NCBI GenBank assembly: GCA_033961575.1 | Contig: CM066738.1 | Coordinates: forward strand, 101,643,478-101,707,477 | Source: Aselliscus stoliczkanus | Lineage: Eukaryota > Chordata > Mammalia > Chiroptera > Hipposideridae | Length of the DNA: 64,000 nt | Reading direction: 5' to 3' | Shown: piece by piece, positions 23,046-34,291 of the stretch | Position numbering within the stretch: position 1 is the first letter of the stretch | How the letters are laid out: every line of letters starts with the position of its first letter | Notes under the pieces: model-generated | The model's database searches: none | What the model was told of the DNA's origin: nothing | Seen by the model: only the letters and a program-made list of their open reading frames with translations | Translations under genes and position numbers: made by a program

Positions 23046-23159
23046 AAATTCATTCCCAGAATTATGCAGGAAACAATGACATCTATTCCATTAAGGAATA
23101 TGGACCAAAAAAAAAAAAAAAAAGTTATCTTAAAATGCTTTTGACTAAAATGTAGCTTA

Positions 23160-23385
23160 TATAATAATTGTACTTTCTATGTGCCAGACATGGTTCTAAG
23201 TGCTTTGCACATACTGATTCATGTTCTTGAAAACTCTTAAGAGGTTGGTACTATTATTAGACACATTTCATCGATGAGGAAGTGGAGGCATGGGAATTCA
23301 GGTAAATGGCCCCAAATTCTACAGAAATTAGCTAGCCTGGCTGAATCAGCACTTCTAACCATTATACATACACTACCTCTCTGAA
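23160..23385 (+). repeat. MIR element
   Basis: Classic MIR order: ctatgtgccagacatggttc, taagtgctttgcacatactg, gaggttggtactattattag, the core tcatcgatgaggaagtgg, then gctagcctggctgaatcagc and a diverged 3' end. MIR is an ancient mammal-wide tRNA-derived SINE. Confidence 0.9.
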
Positions 23386-23389
23386 ACAA

Positions 23390-23928
23390 CAAGCAAGATC
23401 TATCTATGTTACTACATGGCTCTGCACCAACATATTTTGGAAAAGGACCGTTTTTGAAGGCTACCTTACTTACTCTTTTGATCCTAAGAGAGAGGATTTA
23501 ATTAATTGCACATACTTGTGTAGAACTCCATGGATCCTTTAGTTTCCTACAAACCAAACTGTCTACACGTATATCCTTGTCCTAATAATTGTTCATGCCC
23601 TTTTTTCAGGCCTCTTAATTCAATCACGACTACTCAAAAACACATCTGGGAAACAAACAAATATACAAAAATAAATCCCTTAAATGAACAACAAATCAGT
23701 AAGTTTTTCTACTCCCGGTCTTCCAGAAAAGCAGATAACATCCTAAGCAAACAAATAACATTTTGTGTAGCCTGACAATGCTTTTCTATGGATCGCTCAG
23801 GAAGACAACTAGCATTTTTGAATGAAGAAAAGGTTAAACTGGATTTTGTCCTATAAAAAAGAGTAAAGTATAAAATGAATTTTAGAAAGTATTTTATTCA
23901 ATGGTTAAAATAAATACAAGTTATAGTA
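23390..23928. other. Unique sequence, nothing recognised
   Basis: No supported feature. The 81-codon open frame at 23530-23775 is unremarkable. Confidence 0.5.
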
Positions 23929-23942
23929 TAGCTGCAATAAAC

Positions 23943-24097
23943 TTTTTTTTAATAAATTTTTTTAGCTGAGCCACCCTGCCGCCTGTTGGTAGCTCAGCAG
24001 CAGCTCAGCTCGGGCTGGGAATAGAACCGGTGACCCTGTTGCTCAGAGCTTGCACCCTTGAGTGAGCTCATAACCAACTGAGCCATTTAGCTGGCCC
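23943..24097 (-). repeat. SINE type C
   Basis: On the minus strand: gggccagctaaatggctcag, ttggttatgagctcactcaa, ctctgagcaacagggtcacc, ggttctattcccagcccgag, then gctgagctgctgctgagcta and an A-rich tail. It is flanked by the duplication tagctgcaataaa at 23929-23941 and tagctgtaataaa at 24098-24110. The head differs from types A and B. Confidence 0.9.
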
Positions 24098-24110
24098 TAG
24101 CTGTAATAAA

Positions 24111-24909
24111 TTTTAATTATGTGGAAGCTTCATCTCTTCATCTCGTTTGCCTATCATGAGATGTTGGATAAATGTATTGTTTCTGTATTTTTATTTACCT
24201 CTTTGGGTGCTTTAGCTTCCTGAATGGGGATTAGGATTGTGAATTTGAACCTCGCTGGTGATAAGACAGCAATTTTTCATTGAGATTAAATTGATCCAAA
24301 TCAAATGAGGTAAATGTATTAAAGAATATTAGAAAAAAAACCTCACTATGGAGAGATACATTTAAAAAAAATTTTCCCTAAAAGTGGCTACTTCAAAGCT
24401 GTTGAAAGTCTCTTGAAAAATACTGAAAGCAGGGAAAGAACTCAAAGTTTTTCAGACATTTTCCCACCTATAACTTTGGGTTTCTACATTTGTGTAAGAC
24501 AAAACACAAGAACACTGTTTTTGGATATTCTATTTCAGCAGTAAAAATCAATAAACTAAAGCTCCACACATGGATTAATCTTAGGAACATAATTTTGAGT
24601 GAAAAGGAATTCCCAGTAGACTCATACTGTGTGATACCATATCTATAATATAAGTTCAAAACCAAACAAAAAGTGTCTTGCTTGGGCACATGTAGAACTA
24701 TATACATATTTTAAAGACCACAAGAACATTTTAAACATGCCAGAAATTTCCCTGTTAGTCTGTCATTTTCAACTGGTTTAAGGTCAATGGTCTCCAGTTG
24801 AATTGACTCTTTTTCCCACCCTTCCATCTCTTTTCCCTTCTCTCCTCACCCTTATGCCATCTCTCTCTAAAGTGTGGGGCCATTATCTGTAGAATGCTCT
24901 CATCAGAAC
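24111..24909. other. Unique sequence, nothing recognised
   Basis: AT-rich with no recognised feature. Confidence 0.5.
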
Positions 24910-24920
24910 TGCACTAACAA

Positions 24921-25286
24921 TTTTTTTTTTTTAAGATTTTATTGGGGAATTGGGGGAGAGGAACAGCATTGGGGAGTTGGAGAAGGGGAACAGACAAGTT
25001 GCTGTCCATTTGTTCTTCAGTCTAGTTGCGGAGGACGTTGCTTCACTGGCCCATGTTGGTATCATCATTGCGCGCTTCCCGGATGAGGCAGTTGCTAGCT
25101 GGCCATTGGACAGCTGCTTATGGCCACTCACAGCAGCCCAGCTCCAGGTGGAGCTGTTGTTCACCATCTTAGCTGTAGAGGGCAAAGAATCACTGGCCCT
25201 TCACATGTGGGATCTGAACCTGGGCCCTGCTGCTCAGAGCTGGTGTCCCAAGCCAACTCCTAACCAATGTGCCACTTGGCCAGTCC
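24921..25286 (-). repeat. SINE type A, long copy (first of a tandem pair)
   Basis: Minus-strand long SINE with a shortened body (366 bp). The head carries the 'gctctgagcagcagggccc' variant segment. The flanking duplication is tgcactaacaa at 24910-24920 and tgcattaacaa at 25287-25297; the second copy also serves as the left flank of the next SINE. Confidence 0.93.
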
Positions 25287-25298
25287 TGCATTAACAAA

Positions 25299-25721
25299 AT
25301 TTTTTTTTTTTTAATTGGGGGGTTGGAGGAGGGGAACAGACAAATTACTGTCCTTTTGTTCTTCAGACTAGTTGTGGAGGACATTGCTTCACTGGCCCAC
25401 GTTGGTATCATCATTGCATGCTTCCTGGGTGAGGCAGATCAGTTGCCGGCCACTGGACGGCCGCTCACGGTGGCTCTTGGCAGCTCACGCTGGTTGCCGG
25501 CCACTCGCTGTAGCCTATGGCAGCCCACTGGAGCATGGGCGGCAGCCTACACTGTCGCCCTGCAACTCACAGCAGCCCAGCTCTAGATGGAACTGTTGTT
25601 CACCTTCTTAGCTGTAGAGGGCAGTGTCACTGGCCCTCGAATATGGGATCTGAACCAGGGCCCTGCTGCTCAGAGCCGGCATCCTAAGCCAGTTCTTAAC
25701 CAGCACACATCTCGACCGGCC
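25299..25721 (-). repeat. SINE type A, long copy (second of a tandem pair)
   Basis: Second minus-strand SINE placed immediately after the first, using tgcattaacaaa (25287-25298) and tgcattaacaaa (25722-25733) as its duplication. The same variant head segment is present. The A-tail-side text lacks part of the usual tail (aagattttattgggg is reduced to aattgggg). Confidence 0.92.
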
Positions 25722-25734
25722 TGCATTAACAAAT

Positions 25735-26937
25735 TTAACGTAAAAGTTTCAGACTAGTATGCCAAAATCTGCTTCATCTTGAACATACTCTCTTTCTTTC
25801 TTTGACTTGACAGACTGTTTGCATGAGAGTCAAATGAACCTTGGTAACAACACCTATTTCTTTCTTTCTTTTTGTTTTAATTGGAAAAGTTGAAAAGAAA
25901 AGAAAACAAAACAATGAAACACAATATAGCAAAGCACACACAAGAAAATTCCAAATTTTTGTCATTTCTTTTAGAAATAGTACTGATAAAGTTGAAATCC
26001 CCTTGAATCCCTGCCTGGTCCTCACCCTTAATTTCTCCCATGATGACGTCGGCCTGGTATCCTGTCAGCCCATGCTTTTGCTATAGCTTCAAGCATATGT
26101 TCTTTAGAAATGACATAGAAACATTGCTTGGATGTGTTTACAAGTTTACAAACATAGTATCGTGTCTTGCCAAGATGAGACTGAGCTACTTTGATCTCTG
26201 GGGAGAAGAAGATGACATTTCCTTAAATTATGACTTCTGTTTTAGAAACTGTTTTTTGGAGCAAATTTTAATTCCTGGAATAATCTAAGCAGTAAATCTG
26301 TACTGCAGACAAGAATTCTTGAGGTGAGCCCTTTTTACCTTTGGTGATTATGAGGTTCTGCTAGAGAATGAAACTCTATTGAGATTACCTCTTATCTATG
26401 ATTTATAAACTTGAGCGAAGCTTGCTCATAGACCATTTCTGACGTTAGATGTTTTTCTGGAAAAAAGACTTTCTGTAGGTACTATCAAAATCTTTAGGTG
26501 GTCACCATGGTGAATGCATCAATACTTGCTGTATTTTAAATCCCTGGATACTAGATGTTATTGTAGTTATTTTTATCTGTGCAAGTATAGATTATTTTCA
26601 TGTTAGTGTGACAAAAGTTTTAGGAATAAAATTTTAAATGCAAATTGGTCGTAGTAGGTATAAATTCCTCTTTTTTCTACATGGAACATTTTAATGGTTA
26701 TCAGAAAGACACACAGGAATTAAAAATTCTTCAAAGATATATAATAGCTATCCATCAGTCTTCAAGAAGACTCTACAAATACGATGAAAAACAGCTGGAT
26801 GCTTTAATACTTTAGAATATGTTTCCTCCCATCAAATTAACCTAATTAAAGTGGACATGAGACTAAATCTAGCAGTCTAGTGCCACCTTGTGGCTGAAAT
26901 GTTCAACTACATCATGTTAGATTTCAAAGAGGAAGAG
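25735..26937. other. Unique sequence, nothing recognised
   Basis: No supported feature in about 1.2 kb. Confidence 0.5.
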
Positions 26938-26939
26938 AT

Positions 26940-26985
<46 letters not shown>
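26938..26985. repeat. (TTTA)n microsatellite
   Basis: About 48 bp of TATT/TTTA units, continuing into ATT units. It is the A-rich tail side of the minus-strand SINE that follows. Confidence 0.95.
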
Positions 26986-26986
<1 letters not shown>

Positions 26987-27168
26987 TATTTTATTATTAT
27001 TATTATTTTTTTTATTGGGGAACAGCCATGGTCATTCGTTACACATTGCTTTCATGCTACAACAGCACAATTGACTCTTTTAAGGAGGGTGCAGCTCACA
27101 GTGGCCCATTCAGGGATTGAACTGATAATCTTGGTGTTATCACCTGAGCTAACTAACCGGTCACCCCC
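26986..27168 (-). repeat. SINE type B (tRNA-Ile-like head)
   Basis: The minus strand has a diverged head with agctcaggtgataacaccaa, then ggccactgtgagctgcaccc, a middle with gtgtaacgaatgaccatggc, and a tail gttccccaataaaa. The right-hand flank agatctttattt at about 27169 resembles the left flank agagatttattta. Type B shares its 3' tail with type A. Confidence 0.85.
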
Positions 27169-27180
27169 AGATCTTTATTT

Positions 27181-27742
27181 TTTAAAAAAATGTTCATTCA
27201 TTCGTTCACTTTCCAGTGTTTATTGGTAATCGGGTTGACAGTGTCTTTTAATAGGGTAATCAGCCAACCCAGTTTTTCTGGGATAGAAGGACATGAGTCT
27301 CAAGGATTAAAACTAGGATAGTCCTGGGGAAATGAAGACTGGCTGGTCACCCTGCCTGTTAGCTACAAGACTCTGTGTAGGCACTCAGGATATAGCAACG
27401 AATAAGACAGGGAAGGTCACTGTTCTCATGGAGTAACTGTTATGGGGGCGGAGGCCCAGGCAATATATTATAGAATCATGTAAAATATCAGATAGCTACA
27501 AGCTGTGCAGGTAACTAAACTGGCTTAATGTAATAGAAAGGGACTTGGTGGCTCTTTCAGGTTGAATACTTGTAAGCTGAAAGCTGAGTGACGAGCAGCA
27601 GGTGTCATGAAGATAGGAACAGGGGAAGAAGAACATTCTGGGCCAAGAGAAATTTAGAACAGGTGCCCCCCGAGGTCAGGAATAAGCATGGTGTGTTTCA
27701 AGAATCCACAGGAATCAATGTGACCTGAGCATAGTGGGTGTA
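27181..27742. other. Mostly unique, with a probable ancient LINE-like relic at 27360-27480
   Basis: ggcactcaggatatagcaac, aataagacagggaaggtcac and tctcatggagtaac resemble the same old family as 16530-16690. Nothing else is recognised. Confidence 0.45.
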
Positions 27743-28004
27743 TCAGTTTCCTAGGGTTTCTGTAACAAACTACCACAACCTGGGTAAGCTTAATATAACA
27801 GGAATTTACCTGTCTTCATGTGGCTTTTTCCTTTTCTTGGAACGACATCCGTCATTGGATTACTGCATACTATAACAATATCACCTTCACTTCATTACCT
27901 CTACAATGATCCTATTTCCAACTAAGTTCACATTTACAGGCATGGAAGGGCAGCTGGGATTCAAGATATCTTTTGGGGGGACCCAATTCAAGCCACTAGA
28001 GTAG
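27743..28004 (-). mobile_element. MaLR-type LTR, partial
   Basis: tatcagtttcctagggtttc, gtaacaaactaccacaacct and the far end aagatatcttttggggggac, caattcaagccactaga are the two ends of an MLT1-type LTR in reverse, with the middle shortened. Confidence 0.75.
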
Positions 28005-29132
28005 ACAAGACTGGAAGTGGTACAGGAATTTGACAGAGAGGTGGTCAGAGCCCAGATCATGCAGGGTTTTGCAAGGTAAGGAAAGGAATAAAACTCATGG
28101 TGAGTTTTAAGGAGCAAAAAGATGTGATAATCATAGCCATTTAAAAGGAAGATTATTGTGGGGAGATGGGCCCTAGGAGGGTAAGAGTGGAGAGAAAGAG
28201 GTTACGAGAGAGTTGGAGTGGCTTGGATTACCATGGTGATAGTGAAGAGGGAGAGAATAAGGCAGAGTTGTGATATGTTTTAGAAATAGAATTGGTAGGT
28301 TTTTGTAATGCATGAAATGCTGGTATAATAAAAGAAGAAAATCAAAGATAAGTGCTAGAGTTTGGACATAAAAAATCTGGTGGATATTTCTGCTATTTCC
28401 TGGACTGAGTAAACCTGGGGGAGAAACAGGTTTAGAGAAGGAAACCGAAAGTCTTATCTCTGCACTGGGAACACAGAAGAACAGTAGCCCATTTTTAGAC
28501 CCCAAGTGACATGGGAGATGTGAGAAAAGAGGGCAGCGGGGAAAGAAGATGAGATGTCTTCATGGAACAACCAGGTTTCAGACAGGACGTGAAAAAAAAG
28601 ACAAGGCTCAGAGAGGGGTTTGAGAATAAAGAGCGTTTCCGATGATACACGTGAGTTCCACAGAACACCCTGGCAGGGTCTGGCAGGCTGGCGAGGAAGG
28701 CAAAATGGATCCTGACAGCTGATGTGTGGGCCTTGGGCTTCTGCCAGTGACAGAGGTGAAGTATTTGTAAAGCTTGAAGAGATCTGTTTGATAATCTCTT
28801 GGTGGAAGGTATCCGGTTTCATATATTTGGGCAGCTCTATCTTGCAGCTTCCAGGAAGCATGGTGGAACCAAGACAAGCGAGAGCCTTCCAGATGCCTTC
28901 AGTAGGAGGGGAGCGGTTTTAGGCTCCTTGACAGCTGGCAGAGTGCTGGGGAACAGGAAGCTAGGCAGCACCGGCAGCTTCTTCTGTTCACAGGTCAAGT
29001 AGTAATGGCATTTCGATTAAATGTTGCTCTGGTCAGATCTACGATTTGGAATTCATATGTGGAATGTGAACCATCCCTTCTGCAGGCTTAATAATTGCAC
29101 ACCCTCCATGGCTTTAAACTACACCAACTAGT
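28005..29132. other. Unique sequence, nothing firmly recognised
   Basis: Two overlapping minus-strand open frames (28454-28861 and 28608-28877) show no known motif. No splice or promoter evidence. Confidence 0.5.
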
Positions 29133-29133
29133 T

Positions 29134-29143
<10 letters not shown>

Positions 29144-29178
<35 letters not shown>

Positions 29179-29273
29179 GAGGGCACAGCTCACAGTGGCC
29201 CATGAGGAAATTGAACTGGCCACCTTGGTGTTATCAGCACCACACTCTAACCAACTGAGCTAACTGGCCACCC
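29144..29273 (-). repeat. SINE type B with well-preserved tRNA-Ile-like head
   Basis: The minus strand reads gttagctcagttggttagag, tgtggtgctgataacaccaa, ggtggccagttcaa: A and B boxes and an anticodon loop equivalent to GAU, very like nuclear tRNA-Ile. It continues into ggccactgtgagctgtgccc and a long A tail. A perfect duplication tagaaactttt is at 29133-29143 and 29274-29284. This is a SINE and not a tRNA gene. Confidence 0.93.
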
Positions 29274-29300
29274 TAGAAACTTTTACGTTGACTTTTATTT

Positions 29301-29743
29301 ATTTTTTTAATTTTTATTTTTTCAAAGATTTTATTGGTGAATTGGGGGAGGAGAACAGCGTTGGGGAATCAGGGAAGGGGAACAGACAAATTGCTGTCCT
29401 TTTGTTCTTCAGTCTAGTTGTGGAGGACATTGCTTCACTGGCCCATGTTGGTATCATCATTGCGCTGTTCCCGGATGAGGCAGATCGGTCGCCGGCCTCT
29501 GGATGGTCTCTCACCGCGGCTATTGGCAGCTCACGCTGGCTGCGGGCCACTCACTGTAGCCTATGGCAGCCCACTGCAGCAGGGGCTGCAGCCTACACCA
29601 TCGCCGGGGCTCGCAGCCCAGTTCCAGGTGGAGCTGTTGTTAGCTGTAGAGGGCGGTGTCACTGGCTCTCATATGTGGGATCCGAACCGGGGGCGCTGGC
29701 ATCCCAAAACCAGCTCTTAATCAAGGCGCCACTCTGCCAGCCC
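29301..29743 (-). repeat. SINE type A, long copy
   Basis: Complete long copy in reverse, with a single 'gctcacgctggctgc' module in the body, where the copies at 2844 and 39061 have two or more. It is flanked by gacttttattt at 29290-29300 and 29744-29754. Its read-through explains the 171-codon plus-strand open frame. Confidence 0.93.
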
Positions 29744-29754
29744 GACTTTTATTT

Positions 29755-29997
29755 TTATTATTCATTCTTCTTTGACGAAACACAATATAAGACAAAGATA
29801 TAAAGTGAGAATTATTTCCCATTGAAAATGTAGATCGAAGCTGATATGAATGCATCCACAGATTCTTTTATTGTTTCTTGGCCAATGAAGTGTCGCCCGT
29901 TTAGATTTCCAGGTCAGGTTAAGATCTAGGAACTCCATCATAATAACTTTTTATGGAGAAAGTGAAAGAAGCAAGAGGAAGAGACAGGCTGAACATC
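29755..29997. other. Unique sequence
   Basis: Nothing recognised. Confidence 0.5.
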
Positions 29998-30013
29998 TGT
30001 TTCTTTTCTTTTC

Positions 30014-30152
30014 TTTTTTTAGCTGAGCCATCCTGCCACCTGTTGGCAGCTTAGCGGCAGCTCAGCTTGGGCTGGCATCGAACTGCTGTTGCTCAGAGCT
30101 CAGCTTGCACTGTTGAGTGAGCTCTTAACCAACTGAGCCACTCGGCCAGCCC
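30014..30152 (-). repeat. SINE type C
   Basis: In reverse: ggctggccgagtggctcagt, ttaagagctcactcaacagt, ctgagctctgagcaacagca, gttcgatgccagcccaagct, then a short CAGCT-rich body and A tail. Flanks tgtttcttttctttt and tgtttctttctttttt are near-duplicates. Confidence 0.88.
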
Positions 30153-30169
30153 TTGTTTCTTTCTTTTTT

Positions 30170-30549
30170 TAAATGTCTCTTGGTTTATTTTTCAGTTTAG
30201 GCAAGTTAGACAGGTTAGAAGCCAAGGGACCAACTAGGCTAGTTCCCGTATTGTAGCACTTTCTGGTCCGTGTGCAGATTGCCATCTGGTCTTGGGCCAG
30301 GAATGGGAGGGGAAGCCGGCTTTTGTCTCCAGCTCCCCAATTCTGGACTGACCTCAGCATTGAACATAAGTGTGAGAATCAGCACCCCCTTTAGGGGTGA
30401 AACTGGAGAGATCCAAAGGGGACTTTTCTTTCACAATAGCTCCAGAAAATAAAAACCACTCAAAGAACATGGAGAAGGTTCAATGCTTTGGGTTCTTGTT
30501 AACTGCTTCCTTCTACTCTGGAGTCAGTGTGTAGAATGGTCTAAACTGG

Positions 30550-30552
<3 letters not shown>
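30170..30552. other. Unique sequence
   Basis: No supported feature. Confidence 0.5.
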
Positions 30553-30591
<39 letters not shown>

Positions 30592-30622
30592 TCTCTCTCT
30601 CTCTTCCTCTCTCTCTTTCTCT
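30553..30622. repeat. (TC)n microsatellite
   Basis: About 70 bp of CT repeats with a few TTCC interruptions; one strand is entirely pyrimidine. Confidence 0.95.
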
Positions 30623-32109
30623 TTCATTTTTTCCTTTTGATATTAATGGCATTTTTCCAAGAGAAAGAAGCCAATTATTGTATTGTGATTAGAGCAATAT
30701 CTCATATACCCATATATACACAATAGATGTTGATTCACTCAATTATCAAAGTTCCCACCCCCATTAAATAACACACAAGTTAAACCTGTCAGTGCAGTCA
30801 GGTTTTGCTCATGTTTGGTTGTTCCTAAAAGAACATTGGCAATAAGGAGATAAAATTGTTCTTGTTTTAATCTACACCCTAAAAAAGATGTTCTATGACT
30901 TTTTGATATTTTGAAAACACAGTCTCTTTCTTCCCACCATAATGTGCTAAAGGTATTTTAATTCTCTGCTGGTAAAAATAAAACTTATAAAAACAATTCC
31001 TCATCTTTATGAAGACTAATTTCGACTTTCAGAACAGTTTTTAATTGAACTTAAAGTCAGAAAGTAGTTGGACACTCCGCTTTTTCTTTTAACCATTGGA
31101 GAGTAAGTTTACAGCTTTCTTGTAAATACCAATACATCATATAAGGTATTACTAATCATACTTTATAAATACAACATATCATTTTCTATTGCAATGATTT
31201 TAAATACATTTTTTAAAAAGGGGGAGAGGTGCAAAAAAGGCTCTTCCTTTTCTCCCCAGAATGAAGTCACATTGTACAAGAGTTGGATATGACAGATGGA
31301 TATGACACAATTTAAAGTGATGAATATTTTGCATTTAGACATAGAAAATTCACATTTTATAAAAATCATTTTCTGGATTTCCACTTTACCTTTGCTATGA
31401 TGATTCATTTGAAGGCCTCTATTTTGGGGAAGTCTTAATGAATTTCTGAATACAGAAGAAGTGAAACTTGCATGCCCTTTAGGGGATGCAACTGAAGCCT
31501 TTTTCAGTGTTGTTTGCATACTTTTTATGTGTGAAATGCAACTGCAGTAGCTTTACCTCTTACCTCTGAAAAAGTTATTTTAACCGCCAAACCAGGAAGA
31601 AAGTACGTAATTTTCTGTGGCTGTTGCTCGTCCCTTCTCTTGACCTCTTTTTTTCTCACTGTCAACGTCTTCCTCCCTCTTTTGGTGAAAATCTTTTCTG
31701 CAGTATAATAAAACACAGAAAGATTAAAGAGGTAATTAGGACCTTACGCATGGTGTCTAAGGTATGTCGTGATATAATGCAAACAAGCGTGCCCTTGGTC
31801 AATGGTGGACTACTGTTAGCATTAAAACTTTAAAATGTGTGGTCTTTCTTCTTGGCTGTGATGAGTGATGATTAGCCTACAGCCCTTTTGTACATAATTG
31901 TTTTGCGTCACCCATAGCGCTGAATAAGCACTCCTCTTCTTGGTACAGGTTTTGGTACATTTTCTAGGGCTGTTTGACCTAGTCAGTTTTCTTGTCTGCA
32001 GCAAACAATTCCTCAGTAGTCAGAATTCAGAATTCCCAAAGAGAGATTAAATGGAAAAAAAGGAAAAATCCCACAGCTAATAGTGGAAGAGCTGGACTCA
32101 CTCAAGCCC
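30623..32109. other. Unique sequence, nothing recognised
   Basis: About 1.5 kb of AT-rich sequence. The 118-codon minus-strand frame at 31163-31519 has no motif I can name. Confidence 0.5.
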
Positions 32110-32500
32110 ATTAAAAAAAAATCAATTCCATTATGGTATAGTTTAAGTACAATGAAACGTGCACATTCAAAAGGCATATTTCAGTCATTTTTGAAATTTT
32201 TGTAAACCCTTGTAACTACCACCAAGATCAAAGCCCAGAGCGTTTCCAGGGTGTCGGAAAGTTTCTCTGTGCTCCATTCCAGCACCCTTCCCCCAACTCC
32301 TAGCCCCCAAAAATAACTGCCCTGCTTTCTGTCACTGTGGAATAGGTTTGTCTTTTTTTAGGGTTTCATAAAAATGGAGTCATACAGTACATATTCATTT
32401 TGTTTGACTGCTTTTCCTTTTCCTCAGTATGATATTTTTGAGATTCAGCCACATTGTGCATATCAGCAGCTATTCCCGCTTAGTTAAGTTGACTCAATAC
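32110..32500 (-). mobile_element. Old L1 3' fragment
   Basis: In reverse: cattatggtatagtttaagt, acaatgaaacgtgcacattc, tgtaactaccaccaagatca and gtcatacagtacatattcat match the old L1 3' UTR, the same class as 17205-17640. Confidence 0.8.
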
Positions 32501-32566
32501 AAAGGACAAATTCACTATAACTAGGTCATTTGATTTTTTTAATACTTAAGATTACAGGTTTATTAC

Positions 32567-33239
32567 TATGGTACATTTACACAATGGAGTATTACGCAGC
32601 TATAAAGAAGAAAGAAATTCTACCATTTGCAACGATATGGATGGACCTAGAGAACATTATGCTAAGTGAAATAAGTCAGTCAGAGAAAGACAAATACCAT
32701 GTGATCTCACTTATATGTGGAATCTAAAGAACTGAATAAGTGAGCAATGTAAACAGAAATAGTCTTAGAGACACAAAGGAAAAACAGATGATTGCTAGAT
32801 GGGACGGGGGAGGGAGAAGGGGAAGGGACGAGGCAACATAAACTGGTAATACAATACTACCGCAGGGATAGAAGAGACAGCTTAGGGAATATACTCAATA
32901 TTGTAAATATTTTTTAGGGGACCAGATGGAATCATGTCTTGTCAGAGAGACCACTTCATGGACGGTGTAGTGGCCTGACCTCTGCACTGTACATCTGAAG
33001 CGGCCGCTGATTAATATTAGATGTTGACTATAATTTAACTCATATATAGTCATGGGATGTGGAATATAGTGTGGGGATGGAGTCAATGGAATTGTAATAG
33101 ATATGTATGATATCGGCGGTGGGAGGGCAGGGGAGGGGGAGAGGGGAGTCACTTTGTAAGGGGTGGAACATATAACTATTGTATAGTTTTGTACATCTGT
33201 AACAATAATCATAATAATTTAAAAAAAATCCAACCTGAA
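32567..33239 (+). mobile_element. Younger L1 3' end nested in an older L1
   Basis: ggagtattacgcagctataa, acgatatggatggacctaga, gaaataagtcagtcagagaa and cttatatgtggaatctaaag form the L1 3' region, ending ataataatttaaaaaaaatc. It is flanked by the duplication aggtttattac at 32556-32566 and 33240-33250. That places it just inside the 5' edge of the older L1 that resumes at 33251. Confidence 0.88.
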
Positions 33240-33250
33240 AGGTTTATTAC

Positions 33251-33680
33251 CAAGTGTAAGAAGCCAATCTGAAAAGGCTGCATACTGTGTGGTTCCAACT
33301 ACATGACATTCTGGAAAAGGCAAAACGATGGAGACAGCAAAAATATCTGTGGTTGCCAGGGGTTAGCAGGAAGGGAGGAATCAATAGGCAGAGCAAGAGG
33401 TTGGTAAGGGCAGAGAAACTGTTCTGTAGGATACCATTACACATTTGTCAAAACCCACAGAATGAACAACGCCAAGAGTGAACCCTGATGTTAACTATGG
33501 ACTTTGGGTGATGATGATGTGTCTGTGTAGGTTCATTCAGTATAATGAAAGTACCCCTCTGCCTGGTGTAAGATGCTGATAGTGAGTGAGGCTATGCACG
33601 TGAGGGCAGGGTGGGAGGGGAAATCTCTGTACCTGTGAAATTAAAACTGCTCCAAGAAATAAAGTCTATTTTAAAAAAAA
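33251..33680 (+). mobile_element. Older L1 3' end (host of the younger L1)
   Basis: gaagccaatctgaaaaggct, gcatactgtgtggttccaac, tacatgacattctggaaaag and gtggttgccaggggtta are typical of an older L1 3' region, ending aaataaagtctattttaaaa. An 18-bp duplication aagattacaggtttatta at 32548-32565 and 33680-33697 brackets both L1s, so the order of insertion is clear. Confidence 0.85.
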
Positions 33681-33718
33681 AGATTACAGGTTTATTATGA
33701 AAGCTACACATAGGATGA

Positions 33719-33751
33719 GGTAATACAATACTACCGCAGGGATAGAAGAGA
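33719..33751 (+). repeat. 33-bp exact copy of an L1 segment
   Basis: These 33 bases are identical to 32845-32877 inside the younger L1, but the flanks on both sides differ. No A tail or TIR is present. Confidence 0.9.
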
Positions 33752-34180
33752 TAATATATGACATTATGTCTTCTTTATCCAGTCACTGCTTGATAGGTAC
33801 TTAGGTTGTTTCCATATCTTGGCTATTGTGCTTCAACTTTGATGGGAGTGCTTCAATTTTGATGGGTGTGCTGAGGTCTCTTCCATATCTTGTTTTCAAT
33901 TCCTAGCTAAATATGCAAAGTGGGATAGCTAGATATGGTGGTTCTGTTTTTTAATTTTTTTGAGGAACCTCTATGCAGTTTTCCATAATGGCTGCACAAA
34001 CAGCACTTATAAGGGTTCCAATGTCTCCATATTTTCATCAGCATTTGTCTTTTATTGTTGGTGCGTTTTTTCTGTTTTGTTTTGTTTTTTGGTAATAGCC
34101 ATTCTAACAGGTATGAAATGATATCTCATTGTGGTTTTGATTTGCATTTCTCCTTTGATTAGTGAGGTTGAGCATATTTT

Positions 34181-34291
34181 TTTTTTATATATTTTTTTAG
34201 GGCAGTGTCACTAGCCCTCACATGTGGGACCTGAACCGGAGCCGCTGGCCTCCCAAGCCAGCATTTAACCACCGCGCCACTCGGCGGGCCC
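34181..34291 (-). repeat. SINE type A, short copy inside L1
   Basis: Reverse head-only copy (agggcagtgtcactagccct ... gccactcggcgggcc). Flanks agcatatttt (34171-34180) and agcatctttt (34293-34302) form the duplication within the L1. Confidence 0.92.

Noticed and set aside
28454..28861. 135-codon minus-strand open frame
   Set aside because: No motif recognised and another minus-strand frame (28608-28877) overlaps it with equal plausibility.
29187..29273. Nuclear tRNA-Ile gene on the minus strand
   Set aside because: It is the head of a SINE flanked by a perfect 11-bp target duplication and a long A tail.
29288..29803. 171-codon open frame, the second longest in the window
   Set aside because: It is the antisense read-through of a type A SINE; the same peptide (GNRQ-AVLLFFSLVVEDIASL type) recurs at every minus-strand long SINE.
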